Shown in pieces: positions 43,331 through 52,179 of a DNA stretch of 64,000 nt (within the stretch, counting starts at the first letter, position 1; every line of letters starts with the position of its first letter). The translations under genes and the position numbers were made by a program. Source of the stretch: JAEUMD01 sp036768475 (lineage in GTDB: Bacteria > Pseudomonadota > Alphaproteobacteria > Rhizobiales > Hyphomicrobiaceae); NCBI GenBank assembly GCA_036768475.1, contig DAIPMW010000001.1:496001-560000 (forward strand), read 5' to 3'. The notes beneath the pieces are model-generated. The model saw only the letters and a program-made list of their open reading frames with translations. It made no database searches and was not told the DNA's origin.

Positions 43331-44531
43331 CTTTCGATCACGCGCTTGAGCAGCCCTCAGAGGTCCGGTCGAACGGACCGTGTGAGCGGAACGCCGCCAC
43401 CTCAGGATTTATCCACAACTTGGCGAACAATGGTCTCGCTTCGTGAAGCGCCGGGAATCCCACGTGATTCTTTGGTTCGGAGAGATCTATTCATCAGCGG
43501 TCAAGGAAAATTCCTCCGCTGGACCTTTCTTTGGCCCAAGCGTCGCCCAAATGTCACGGTTAATTCTCCCTCGTTCGCAGGATACGGAAGCGGACGGGGT
43601 TGTCGGTCAGTTCGGTTGATTGGGTCGAAGGCGCCTCGAAGTTCCGCGAAGATCCAAGAGTTCAAGTTCATACGGCCGGGTCATGCCCTCTCGACCCGGA
43701 TGCGTATCACCGGTTTCCTGCCTCAGTATCAAGGGCCTGCGTAACGGTCCTTCGAGTTTCCAGCGTCGTCAGCCCAATCGGGCTTTCGTGGCTCTCCTCT
43801 CACCGGTGCGTTCCATCCGGTTTGCAGTTCTGGCTCGCGTCGCATGTTCCCCCGTGTTCTGAGCCACCAGCTTGTCATGCGTCTGTAGCGTTGCGTTGCG
43901 TTGTTACGAGTAGCGTCGTGTTGCGTACTGCGTTGTGGAGCACACCCGTTCAAAAAGAAGTCTCACGCTTCTTTTCGCGATCCAGGCGAGCGGCTCATTG
44001 TTCGTTTCGCGTCGTTTTGAGCGGCTCGCCCATCGTCAAATGATTGTGCCGGAGTATCCCGGCCGGGTGTGTCGCGTGACGTCGCTACGGGTTGCGTTGG
44101 TGGGCCGGATTGCAACCGGTTGCATTTGGTTCTGGTGAGTCGTGTCGAGGTGTTCGCGTGGATAGTGAGGAGTCACAGTGGTTCAGTCTCTACGATGTCA
44201 TAGGTGTGGTGTTGCAGTCGGTTCGTCCTGCTGAGAGGACGACGTCAGCGGTGCATTCCGATCCTGCGGAGTAGCGACGGACACGTTCAGAGAATTCTCG
44301 ACGGCCGCGTGCGGCGGCCTTCGGACGAGACGGCAAGCATGTTCAGCATTCGAGCTATCCTCAATCGAGGTGGCGCATTGCATGGTTCCGCGTAGTGCCA
44401 CCAATAATGCTGAATGTGCTTGCCACCTTTTGCAGCGCTTCGTGCGATGCCTGCAGGCGCGCCGTAGCGTTGGTAAGTGGTCTGGTCGCGCACCCCCGGC
44501 GTGACCGCCAAGGCGAAGGAGGCCCTCCGTC
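43331..44531. other. Gene-poor 1.2-kb region
   Basis: No coding frame here is convincing: the largest (43600-44043) has no family features, a poor start and Ser/Arg/Val-skewed composition. Landmarks are a single TTATCCACA DnaA-type 9-mer at 43409, a run of GCGTT units near 43890, and a long imperfect foldback at 44332-44424 described separately. Confidence 0.5.
44332..44424 (+). ncRNA. Candidate structured RNA or foldback element
   Basis: Two 19-base arms (GGCAAGCATGTTCAGCATT and AATGCTGAATGTGCTTGCC) pair at 17 of 19 positions. The 55-base interior carries a second stem, GGTGGC with GCCACC. The whole 93-base unit could be a small RNA or a miniature mobile element. No promoter or terminator was clear, and no second copy was seen in the window. 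Confidence 0.35.
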
Positions 44532-44753
44532 ATGAATCCCGAATATATCAACCCACTGCAATGGAACGAAGCCATGGGGATTGCGCGCCAATCCTGCGCG
44601 CGCGTGTTTCGTGATGGCGGCTCGCCAGCCGATGCCATGAAAGCCTTCGGTCTTGGGCGACAGGGTCACAAGGCAGCGGAGCTGTCCTGGGACAAGGTGG
44701 TTGCATATGTGGCCGAGGCTCTATGCTCAAGGCCGGTGCGCCGCGCGGCCTGA
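44532..44753 (+). CDS. Small hypothetical protein
   Basis: This 73-residue protein (MNPEYINPLQWNEAMGIARQ, then SCARVFRDGGSPADAMKAFG) is mostly helical with one Cys and a basic C-terminus. GAAGGAGG lies about 20 bases upstream of ATG 44532, a little far. The sequence reads like a conserved small protein and I believe similar orphans occur in Hyphomicrobiales, but I cannot name a family or function. It stands alone beside the gene-poor region. Confidence 0.6.
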   Translation: MNPEYINPLQWNEAMGIARQSCARVFRDGGSPADAMKAFGLGRQGHKAAELSWDKVVAYVAEALCSRPVRRAA

Positions 44754-44914
44754 GCCACGGCGTACACACGTTCATCTGCTGATCTGCCAACTGATGGGCC
44801 GCGTTGTCTGCGCGGCCCGTTTTTCATGGTGGATGGCCAACGGGTCGCGGCAGAAACTGCGGGGAACGATCGGTGCTGGCCGGTATGGTGGCGAGGGTTT
44901 GGGCAGAAGGTTTA

Positions 44915-45535
44915 TCAAGCCGCGCGAGCAGCCGGAGCCGAAGTGGCGCGCAGAGCGACGACGTTGGGCGTGCGCGTCAATATCGTGACCTTGGCCGGCG
45001 ATGGTTTCCGTGGAATGATGCCTTCAAGTTCGCCGATCAGCTTGTCGAGTGCGTAGTGTGCAGCATCCAGCTTCTCGCTTGCGGCGACATGTGCGGCGCG
45101 AACGGTGCGGGCACCGGCGACGGCACGGTTGACAACGCTTGCGGCACGCTCCCACTGGGCGTCGATCGGCAGGCGCTGCGGGAGAGCGCAAACCGCTGAG
45201 TGCATGGCGATGCGCGGTTGCGCAGGCCGAAGCCCTGTGCGTCTGCTCGACCGTGCATATTCGAAGATGCCATTCAGCTTGGCGAGCACCACATCCCGCA
45301 CCCGTGTCCAACTGGCGGGGCGCGGTCCATCTGGCATATCGAATGCCGATGCCGGGTTGCGGGGCGATGAAGGCTGCCGTTCGGCTCTTTTCAGCGACGG
45401 ATGCGCCTTAGTGCCGTCGCCATATCCAATCAGGTGAGTAGCGCGCCGGGTAAGCCACATACCGGCGATGGACAACACACCCGCCACGGCAGCGACGGCG
45501 GTCAGCTCCACACCGGTTGGAAGGGGCATGCTCAT
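44915..45535 (-). CDS. Hypothetical single-pass membrane protein
   Basis: This 206-residue protein has an N-terminal hydrophobic segment (VELTAVAAVAGVLSIAGMWL) followed by a basic, Ala/Arg-rich cytoplasmic or periplasmic part with a helical stretch (AAHVAASEKLDAAHYALDKL). The two ends are low complexity (Ala/Arg/Pro). I recognise no domain. It sits between two small orphan regions; coding is supported by the long frame, the single clean membrane segment and biased third positions. Confidence 0.55.
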   Translation of the reverse strand: MSMPLPTGVELTAVAAVAGVLSIAGMWLTRRATHLIGYGDGTKAHPSLKRAERQPSSPRNPASAFDMPDGPRPASWTRVRDVVLAKLNGIFEYARSSRRTGLRPAQPRIAMHSAVCALPQRLPIDAQWERAASVVNRAVAGARTVRAAHVAASEKLDAAHYALDKLIGELEGIIPRKPSPAKVTILTRTPNVVALRATSAPAARAA

Positions 45536-45881
45536 TGCGAAAGGGTCCAGCTCACCTTTTTTCGAGTCGCGGCAACACTTTTGATCGTGTCCTCGGCGGA
45601 AGCTTGAGCGTCTAAATCACAGACAATCAGGTCTCTAAGCAAAAAAATGCGCTGATTTCCATAATTTTACAATTAGAAAAAAGGAATTCATGGGAATCGA
45701 CCCGATTCTCCGGCCGCGGTTCAGCGGCAGACCGGGGAGAAAAAAGGTTTTGATTCGCCTGCTTTCGGCCGGCTGGGAAATGGTTAATGGTGTCGGCCTA
45801 GCCTTCAAATTATTGCCTTTGGCTCATGCCACACAATCGATATCGACCTTGAAAATTCAGCCAATTATCGCGCTGCGACGT
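45536..45881. other. AT-rich 346-base gap with a degenerate family A fragment
   Basis: The phrase CGGCGGAAGCTTGAGCG at 45595 followed by ACAATCAGGTCTCTAAG resembles the right half of family A. After it comes an AT-rich stretch (45640-45690). An open frame at 45690 on the plus strand has AAGGA before its ATG, but overlaps the DUF1287 gene antisense and has no family match. Confidence 0.45.
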
Positions 45882-46484
45882 TCATCTGTGCTGTCGCGTC
45901 GAGCCCATTTCTTGCGGGGCAAAATGGAAATGCCCGGTAATCTTCTCGGCAAAAAGCCAATCCTCCTCGCTCACCCCCCAGCCGCGATTATGAATAATCA
46001 ATGGAATACCAGAAGCGTTTTTCCGGTCTGAGACAATTGCGATGTGAGTCTTCGAAAACCGGCCATCGGGCATATAATAAGTGACGATATCGCCGGCGGC
46101 GTAATCGGCGGGATCCTTGGTGATGGGCAAGGAGCGGGCACGGCGCTCAAAATAGCGCTTCAATACGGGGACACGGCGATGGTCGATGTTGGTGTCGCCG
46201 GAGCCGACCCGCGCCTCATGGACCAGCACCTGGAGATCGATATCAAGGCTGCGATAGGCGCGGACGATCACGTCGGTGCAAACACCGAAGTACCAGGGCA
46301 CATCGCCATTTGGATAGCCGATCTTGCGATACGCTGGGCTGTAGATCACGGGAACCCACGTTTGCTTGCGTGCGGCAGAAACCAGACGTGTGCCGAAATC
46401 AGCCGCGTCGGCGGCATATGCGGGGTGCGACAGCGCTGGGCCGGCCGTGAGGAACACAACGGAGAGGATCGGCGCCACCAGCAT
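45882..46484 (-). CDS. DUF1287 family exported protein (short copy)
   Basis: This 200-residue protein has a signal sequence and one DUF1287 domain, predicted to be an NlpC/P60-like cysteine hydrolase. The candidate triad is C69 (FGVCTDV), H147 (KTHIAIVSD) and H165-N166 (IIHNRGWG). GSGDTNIDHRR and GDIVTYYMPDG are family blocks. ATG 46484 leaves a signal without a basic n-region; TTG 46520 (LPARLSLIGILHM) would give a better one and is an alternative. A second, longer DUF1287 gene is 353 bases upstream on the same strand. Confidence 0.85.
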   Translation of the reverse strand: MLVAPILSVVFLTAGPALSHPAYAADAADFGTRLVSAARKQTWVPVIYSPAYRKIGYPNGDVPWYFGVCTDVIVRAYRSLDIDLQVLVHEARVGSGDTNIDHRRVPVLKRYFERRARSLPITKDPADYAAGDIVTYYMPDGRFSKTHIAIVSDRKNASGIPLIIHNRGWGVSEEDWLFAEKITGHFHFAPQEMGSTRQHR

Positions 46485-46837
46485 GTGCAGGATGCCGATG
46501 AGCGACAAGCGCGCGGGCAAATGGTCGGTAATCAATGCATTCACGACGGGAGCGGTGTCGGGTACGGCATACAACTTCAGATGATCCTTCAAATGGCCAG
46601 CGTGCGGGCTTGATCCGAGCGGCGTTGCAATCGTTTCATCGGAATCACAAGAGCGTGCCGAAACAATGAAAAGGGGTGGGCCGAAATTGGATGAAGAAAT
46701 GAAGCTGTCTTCCGTGGAGAGAGCAACTGAGGGAATAGAGTGCTGCAGGCGTGCAACTTCCACGTGAGGCTTCGGCCGATTTGCTCGTACGAGGGAGATC
46801 AAAGCCGGCTTCGGTGGCACTCGACGGCCAAAGTAAC
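46485..46837. other. Intergenic 353 bases between the DUF1287 genes
   Basis: No gene, repeat copy or terminator was identified here. Long antisense and same-strand open frames run through it, but they lack family features. If the short DUF1287 gene uses a TTG start, the first 36 bases of this gap are coding. Confidence 0.4.
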
Positions 46838-48478
46838 TCAGCGAACTGCGGCGTGGTTCGAAGCCGTGCGTCGCGACTTGGGCGGCGCGGGGTGGGTTCG
46901 CTCGTCGGCGGTGGGGCGGGTCATCAGATGCGTTTTTGCGGACGCTCCTTCGAGCGGTTCGGACCGGAGCGGTCCGGCATAGCGGTAATGGCCGGTGATC
47001 TGATCCACGAAAAGCGCATCCTCGAGCTGCGGCCCCCAGCCGCGGTTGTGAACGATCATCGGCCGTCCCGATGGGGCGATTACGTCGCTGACCACGGCAA
47101 TGTGAGAGCGTGATGCGGTGCCGGTGTTCTGCGGGCGTGCGTAGGTGACGATGTCGCCGGGGAGGTAATCCTCGGCGAAGGGCGTGACGGGCAGGCTTTC
47201 GCCCGCGCGCCGGAAGAAGCGGCGCAGCGTCTCTGTGCGGCGATGATCTATGTTGCGGTCGCCCGAGCCGACGCGTGCATTTTGCACCGCGACCTGCAGA
47301 TCGATGCCTAAATCGCGATATGCGCGGATTACGACATCGGTGCATACGCCGTACAGTTTGGCTACGTCGCCGTGGGGATATGCAATGCGGCGGTAGGCAT
47401 CGTTGTAGACGATGAATTCGCCAAGCTGGCGACGTGCGGCCGCGGCAAGCCGCTGGCCGAAGGAGGATCTGCCCTCTGGCGCGAACCACGTTGCCGGCGC
47501 GATCGGCAGAGGGGAACTGGCGATCTCGGCGCCGGGTGCCGCACCCGACCCGGCGTCTGCCGCAGCCAATGTGCAGCGCTCGAACGGGCTGATGCGCTGG
47601 GTTGCCATGTCGCGCTCCACATCGAATGCGACCAAGGCGTCCTTAGCGCCTGGGCCGATGAGGGAGAGCATTCGGCCTTGCCGATCTGCCGATGCCATGC
47701 GCCGTTCGGGTGCGGTATCGGTCAGCAGCCGCGGCATGGCAGCGGCTATGAGCCGTTCGGGCGGCTGGGCGGCGACTTGGTGCGGAGGATGCAGCTTCGG
47801 CGCCACCAGTGAGACGGGCAGAACATCTCGGGCATGCTCGAATTCGACGCCGGCCGCGGTACGGGATGATGACAAGGTGTCCGGATTGGCAAGTGCCTGG
47901 GCCGCGCGTTCAGGCGTTGCGCGAGGCATGGCAAAGTCAATAGGCGCCCTGATCCAGTCTGCTATGGCCTGCGGCTGCACGGGGTTGAGGCGGACAAGTC
48001 TCTCGACGCCAGCATCGGGCCGCGTTGCGATCTGGCGTGCCGCCTCGTTTTCCGCAGGCAGCATGACCGGCGCGACGGGGCGGGCGATCAGCGCCCTCAC
48101 GTGTTTGCCGAGCTGGAGGCTCTGGTTGCCGCCGATGGCGAGTGCGAGGATAAAGAACGGTGCCAGAAGAAGAGCGAGGATATCTCGGTCTTCGGCAGGG
48201 AGGGGTATGGCCCGCGCGCAGACAATTGGAGCGCGTCTAAGCCAGGCGACGGTGGCTGCTGCGGACCGTGAACCGCTGACCGGAAGCGCTGCCAGTAGAT
48301 TTGTGAACAGCTCATGGCCATACGCCGCCCGATCGCCGTGAGCCGGTTGGATCGCGGTACGCGTGAGAAGCCGGGGCGAACCAGCGGGTTTCATTTGGGC
48401 GTGCGGACCGGCACCCGATGACCGCGCCTTCGCGCGCCGGGCGTTGTGTCTTGGCTTCCTGTTCGCAGCCTTCTTCAT
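46838..48478 (-). CDS. DUF1287 protein with long N-terminal extension (membrane-anchored copy)
   Basis: This 546-residue protein has a basic N-terminus, one membrane helix (about residues 100-117, LALLLAPFFILALAIGG), a long Pro/Ala-rich linker (120-335) and a C-terminal DUF1287 domain (337-517). The catalytic Cys candidate is C379 (YGVCTDVV), with SHIAVVSD and IVHNRGWG following. The topology suggests a type II anchor that places the domain in the periplasm at a distance, as for a cell-wall enzyme. It shares GSGDxNIDHRR and GDIVTY with the short copy; the pair arose by duplication. The last 25 residues are disordered. Confidence 0.82.
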   Translation of the reverse strand: MKKAANRKPRHNARRAKARSSGAGPHAQMKPAGSPRLLTRTAIQPAHGDRAAYGHELFTNLLAALPVSGSRSAAATVAWLRRAPIVCARAIPLPAEDRDILALLLAPFFILALAIGGNQSLQLGKHVRALIARPVAPVMLPAENEAARQIATRPDAGVERLVRLNPVQPQAIADWIRAPIDFAMPRATPERAAQALANPDTLSSSRTAAGVEFEHARDVLPVSLVAPKLHPPHQVAAQPPERLIAAAMPRLLTDTAPERRMASADRQGRMLSLIGPGAKDALVAFDVERDMATQRISPFERCTLAAADAGSGAAPGAEIASSPLPIAPATWFAPEGRSSFGQRLAAAARRQLGEFIVYNDAYRRIAYPHGDVAKLYGVCTDVVIRAYRDLGIDLQVAVQNARVGSGDRNIDHRRTETLRRFFRRAGESLPVTPFAEDYLPGDIVTYARPQNTGTASRSHIAVVSDVIAPSGRPMIVHNRGWGPQLEDALFVDQITGHYRYAGPLRSEPLEGASAKTHLMTRPTADERTHPAPPKSRRTASNHAAVR

Positions 48479-48705
48479 ACCGGCTCTGGCGTTTCCCTCG
48501 ACGCGGCGAGCAGCGAGCCCTTGGCAGGCCGCAGCCCAACTCGGTGTGTCGTGCCGCTACAACCCGCCGGGTGCCGCGGTGCAGACCTTGAACTCTAAAT
48601 TAAGCATACGCTCTAACTCGTTAACATCGAAATCAGAAATGCATCATGGTTGACGCGGTCGGCCGATGGTGACCGGCGCGCATCATGTGCGTTTGCATGC
48701 AGCCT

Positions 48706-49608
48706 TCAGCGCGGGGGAAGGCCCAAGCGACGGCGTATTTCGGAGGGCGTCACGCCTTCGGCGCGAAGCTCCTTGAGGCGTGGAGCGCCGGTGCTCTTGG
48801 ACAGTTTCCGGCCATCGGGTCCGATGAGGAGGCGGTGATGGTGATAGCGCGGCTCGGGCAGGTCGAGCAGCACCTGGAGCAGGCGGTGCAGGTCGGTCGC
48901 AGCATAGAGATCCCGGCCGCGCGTGACATGCGTGATACCCTGACGGGCATCGTCAACGACGACCGACAAGTGGTAGCTGGCGGGCGTGTCCTTGCGGATC
49001 AAAATGGCGTCGCCCCAGCGGGCTGGATCGGCTTCGACGATGTGCTCTATCCCGTCGTCGTCGGTCTCGCGGAAGGTGAGCGGGCGGCCTTGGAGTTTTG
49101 CCGCCGCGACGGCAAGCGCCTTTTTCATATCCAGTCGCAGCGCGGCACGCTCACCTGCGGTACGGCGGGCGGAAATGTTGCGCTTATCCATATCGCGATA
49201 AAGTCCAGGATAGATGGGTGCGCCATCCGGGTCGAGACGTTGGCGCGCGTCGGCGCTTGCGGTGGAGGCTATGGCCACGGCAATCTCGCCGCGCGTGGCA
49301 AAGCAGGGATATACGAGGCCGAGGCTTTGAAGCCGCTCAACGGCGAGCGCATAATCGGCGAAGTGCTCGGATTGGCGCACCTCCGGTCGTTCCCAGTCGA
49401 GACCCAGCCAAGCGAGATCATCGAGGATCGACTGGACGAAATGGTCACGTGAGCGGGTCTGATCGATATCCTCGATGCGAACCAGAAAGCGCCCGCCGAC
49501 GCGCGCTGCCCAGTCATGTCCAACCATCGCGGACAGCGCGTGGCCCAGGTGTAATTCGCCGTTGGGACTCGGCGCAAAACGGAAGACGGCAGTTTGGCGT
49601 TCGATCAT
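48706..49608 (-). CDS. gluQ: Glutamyl-Q tRNA(Asp) synthetase
   Basis: This 300-residue class I synthetase-like protein resembles GluRS without the anticodon domain. It has FRFAPSPNGELHLGHALSAM (HIGH motif as HLGH), LVRIEDIDQTRSR, GRDLYAATDLHRLLQVLLDL and the KLSKS loop (GRKLSKSTGAPRLKEL). It attaches glutamate to queuosine in tRNA(Asp). The Cys cluster found in some homologues for zinc is mostly absent here. It is a single-gene unit. Confidence 0.93.
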   Translation of the reverse strand: MIERQTAVFRFAPSPNGELHLGHALSAMVGHDWAARVGGRFLVRIEDIDQTRSRDHFVQSILDDLAWLGLDWERPEVRQSEHFADYALAVERLQSLGLVYPCFATRGEIAVAIASTASADARQRLDPDGAPIYPGLYRDMDKRNISARRTAGERAALRLDMKKALAVAAAKLQGRPLTFRETDDDGIEHIVEADPARWGDAILIRKDTPASYHLSVVVDDARQGITHVTRGRDLYAATDLHRLLQVLLDLPEPRYHHHRLLIGPDGRKLSKSTGAPRLKELRAEGVTPSEIRRRLGLPPR

Positions 49609-49811
49609 TATGGTTGCCCGCGGGCGCGGACATCGGTGCCGCGCAACGGGAATGATCTAATTGCAGGCGCGACGTTCCTCAATCCTCATTGGCACATCAG
49701 TACCCGCATAGTTCGTTTCGAGCACATGTGCGCGATAGGCGCGAAGCGGGGCGGTTGCGGCAAGCGTTGCCAGACACATGCTGCAAACCAGGTGCGATCC
49801 AGCACGTTGCT

Positions 49812-49860
49812 TGGAGCATATTTAGCTGAACCGCTGCACACTTCAGCTAAACATGCTCTA
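49812..49860 (+). repeat. Family B dispersed repeat, copy 3 (short form)
   Basis: This 49-bp copy holds only the right foldback: GAGCATATTTAGCTGAA, loop CCGCTGCACAC, TTCAGCTAAACATGCTC. Changes on both sides (TTTAGCTGAA with TTCAGCTAAA) give a perfect 10-pair inner stem. It lies in the 302-base gap before the glycosylase gene, 51 bases from its start; nothing else was found in that gap. Confidence 0.88.
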
Positions 49861-49910
49861 AGAGCGATGGGCGTTTCATGAAAGTGTGAAGCGCATCGGC
49901 AAGTGGTTTC

Positions 49911-50645
49911 ATGGCGCAGAAACTCATTCGCACTGAAAGCGATATTCGCGACGGCGTGCGCGTTCTGAGACGGCGCTGCGCGGTGATGAAGGCCATTCAC
50001 GAGCGGAGCGGTGATCCACCCTTGCGGCGGTATCACGCGGATTTCGCGGGGCTGGCGCGCATCATCGTCGGGCAACAACTGTCGATTGCGAGCGCTGCGG
50101 CGATCTGGACACGTCTCGAACAGGCGTTGCCCTCGGTCAGTGCGGAGAATATTGCACGCGCACGTTCGACAACGCTTGCGGCGGCTGGCTTATCGGCTGC
50201 AAAGATCCGCACCTTGAAGGCGCTGGCGGATGCGACGAACGGAGCCAAGCCATCGTTGCGGATCGAAAGACTTGCGCAAGCGAGCGAGGAAGATGTGCGC
50301 CAGGCGCTGACCGCCGTGCACGGGGTCGGCCCATGGACTGCGGACATTTTCGTGATGTTCTGTCTGGGGCGTGCCGATGCCTGGGCCGCAGGCGATCTTG
50401 CGCTGCAGGTCGGCGTGGCGCGGGCCTTTGCATTGGGCGAGCGCGTGTCGGCGAATGAAGCGCTTGAAATAGCAGAGCGATGGCGACCGTGGCGCGGTGT
50501 TGCGGCCCGCCTCATCTGGGCCGACTATGCCAATCTGCGCCGGCAGCAGCCAAGCGGTGGTGCGCGTAAGAACAGTGTGCCCGGGCTCCGCGGCGGTCGC
50601 GCGGGTCTTCGTTCCTCGCGCTCATCACAATCACGCACGGAGTGA
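49911..50645 (+). CDS. DNA-3-methyladenine glycosylase (AlkA-like, HhH-GPD)
   Basis: This 244-residue base-excision glycosylase has the helix-hairpin-helix AVHGVGPWTADIFVMFC and the catalytic Asp in AAGDLAL. IIVGQQLSIASAAAIWTRLE is the family N-terminal helix. It removes alkylated purines. It lacks the N-terminal TBP-like domain of E. coli AlkA. The tail (residues 212-244) is basic and low complexity. Its TGA overlaps the GTG start of the esterase gene, so they are coupled. Confidence 0.9.
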   Translation: MAQKLIRTESDIRDGVRVLRRRCAVMKAIHERSGDPPLRRYHADFAGLARIIVGQQLSIASAAAIWTRLEQALPSVSAENIARARSTTLAAAGLSAAKIRTLKALADATNGAKPSLRIERLAQASEEDVRQALTAVHGVGPWTADIFVMFCLGRADAWAAGDLALQVGVARAFALGERVSANEALEIAERWRPWRGVAARLIWADYANLRRQQPSGGARKNSVPGLRGGRAGLRSSRSSQSRTE

Positions 50646-51340
50646 CGATCATGATGCCTGACCTCGACGGTCCACGCCGGATGCCGCGGCATGGCCGCCC
50701 GGATGCGCTGGTGGTCCTGTTGCATGGCTACGGCGCCAATGGCGATGATCTCATCGGACTTGCCGATCATTGGGGGGCGCTTTTGCCGAATGCCGCCTTC
50801 GTCGCGCCGAATGCACCCGAGTCGTTGCCATTTGCGGGCTTCAACGGGTTTCAGTGGTTTGCGCTGACGACGCGCAGCCCAGAAGAGCGCTGGATCGGAA
50901 CACAGCAAGCAGCGCCCGTGCTGGAACGCTTCCTTGCGTTGGAGCTTATGAAGCTGAGGCTGGACATCGAGCGTCTTGCGCTGGTCGGCTTCAGCCAAGG
51001 GACGATGCTGTCGCTTCACGTGGGGTTGCGCCTCAGGACGCCGCCAGCGGCAATTCTCGGGTATTCGGGCATCATTGCCGGGCCTGAATACCTGGCAGCG
51101 GACAGAGAGGCGCTGGGTGTGAGCGGCCAGCCGCCGATACTGCTTATTCATGGCGAGGCCGACGATGTGATTCCCGCCGAGGCGCTGGAAATCACAACCA
51201 ACGCACTCGCGGATGCTGGGTTGACCTCGTCCTGGCACCTTTCGCCAGGGCTCGGACACGGCATCGACATGCAGGGTTTGGCACTCGGTGGACGGTTCCT
51301 GCAGCAGTCGCTGGTCCCCCGGCATGGTACAAATGCATGA
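50642..51340 (+). CDS. Carboxylesterase/phospholipase family protein (YpfH type)
   Basis: This 232-residue alpha/beta hydrolase has the nucleophile motif GFSQGTML, the oxyanion HGYGANGDDL, and Asp and His in HGEADDVIP and GLGHGIDMQG. These match small carboxylesterases/lysophospholipases. The start is GTG 50642, four bases inside the glycosylase gene. Substrate is unknown; coupling with a DNA glycosylase gene has no obvious functional reason. Confidence 0.9.
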   Translation: MTIMMPDLDGPRRMPRHGRPDALVVLLHGYGANGDDLIGLADHWGALLPNAAFVAPNAPESLPFAGFNGFQWFALTTRSPEERWIGTQQAAPVLERFLALELMKLRLDIERLALVGFSQGTMLSLHVGLRLRTPPAAILGYSGIIAGPEYLAADREALGVSGQPPILLIHGEADDVIPAEALEITTNALADAGLTSSWHLSPGLGHGIDMQGLALGGRFLQQSLVPRHGTNA

Positions 51341-51463
51341 TTTAATTTGCTTTTTGTTGTCCTATTTCAGGGTCTTGGGTGTTGTGGCTGGGTGTCCATA
51401 GTGTCATCTTCACAGAGCTGACACGCGCAGCTAGTATCCCGACCGCGAATTGCGGAATGCCAC

Positions 51464-52060
51464 GTGATTCGTGAACTAGGATCCGACAGGAAGCAGATCG
51501 TGCTCGCACATGCTACCGTGCCGGAAGCTTTTCCGGCCCTGGTTCTGAATGCCGACTTCCGGCCGCTGAGCTACTACCCTTTGTCGCTCTGGAGCTGGCA
51601 GGAAGCGGTCAAGGCGGTATTTCTCGATCGCGTCAACATCGTCTCCGAGTACGACCGGTTCGTGCGCAGCCCGACATTTGAAATGCGACTGCCGAGCGTC
51701 GTATCGCTCAAAACCTATGTCAAACCGGCTCTTTATCCCGCGTTCACTCGCTTCAACGTGTTCCTGCGCGATCGTTTCTCGTGCCAGTATTGCGGTGCGC
51801 GCGACGATCTGACCTTCGATCACGTGATCCCGCGCTCGCGCGGGGGCATGACGCGCTGGGAAAATGTCGTCACCGCTTGCGCACCGTGCAATCTCGCCAA
51901 GGGAAACGCGATGCCGCGGGATGCGGGAATGCACCCCATGCAGGCGCCGATGCGGCCTACCGTGTTCGAACTGCACCGCAATGGACGGCATTTCCCGCCG
52001 AACTATCTGCATGAGAGCTGGGTCGACTATCTCTACTGGGATACCGAACTCGAACCGTAA
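51464..52060 (+). CDS. HNH endonuclease family protein
   Basis: This 198-residue protein has a zinc-stabilised HNH core: FSCQYCGARDDLTFDHVIPR, then SRGGMTRWENVVTACAPCNL and AKGNAMPRD. Conserved N-terminal phrases (PALVLNADFRPLSYYPLSLW) mark a widespread chromosomal alphaproteobacterial group, not a homing nuclease. Its function is not established; DNA repair is a reasonable guess. The start is GTG 51464. It stands alone; repeat remnants follow its stop. Confidence 0.88.
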   Translation: MIRELGSDRKQIVLAHATVPEAFPALVLNADFRPLSYYPLSLWSWQEAVKAVFLDRVNIVSEYDRFVRSPTFEMRLPSVVSLKTYVKPALYPAFTRFNVFLRDRFSCQYCGARDDLTFDHVIPRSRGGMTRWENVVTACAPCNLAKGNAMPRDAGMHPMQAPMRPTVFELHRNGRHFPPNYLHESWVDYLYWDTELEP

Positions 52061-52063
52061 CGG

Positions 52064-52179
52064 CTCGATCTCTTTGTTCGAGAGCCTCGATTATGGCTGA
52101 GACGGAGGACCACCTGCTTCCGTCGCAGCCGATCCGGCACCTTGTCTCGAGCATGTTTTGCACGCTGAACCGCTGCTTT
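52064..52179 (+). repeat. Hybrid of family A and family B fragments
   Basis: The first 80 bp (CTCGATCTCTTTGTTCGAGAG, CTTCCGTCGCAGCCGATCCG) is the right half of family A. The last 33 bp (GAGCATGTTTTGCACGCTGA, ACCGCTGCTTTAG) is the left part of the family B foldback, truncated at the stop of the convergent AEC gene. Both are in the usual orientation. Confidence 0.75.

Noticed and set aside
43409..43417. Perfect DnaA box TTATCCACA, considered as part of an origin
   Set aside because: Only one box; no cluster, AT-rich unwinding element or dnaA/hemE-type neighbours.
43600..44043. 147-codon plus-strand frame in the gene-poor region
   Set aside because: No start signal, Ser/Val/Arg-skewed composition, no domain or membrane pattern; more like open non-coding DNA.
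45690..46031. 113-codon plus-strand frame with AAGGA before its ATG
   Set aside because: Runs antisense through the DUF1287 3' end, has no family features, and its composition matches the complement of that gene where they overlap.
46485..47489. Minus-strand open frame extending the short DUF1287 gene to 535 codons
   Set aside because: The extension is His/Arg/Pro-rich, overlaps the other DUF1287 gene in another frame and hides the signal peptide.
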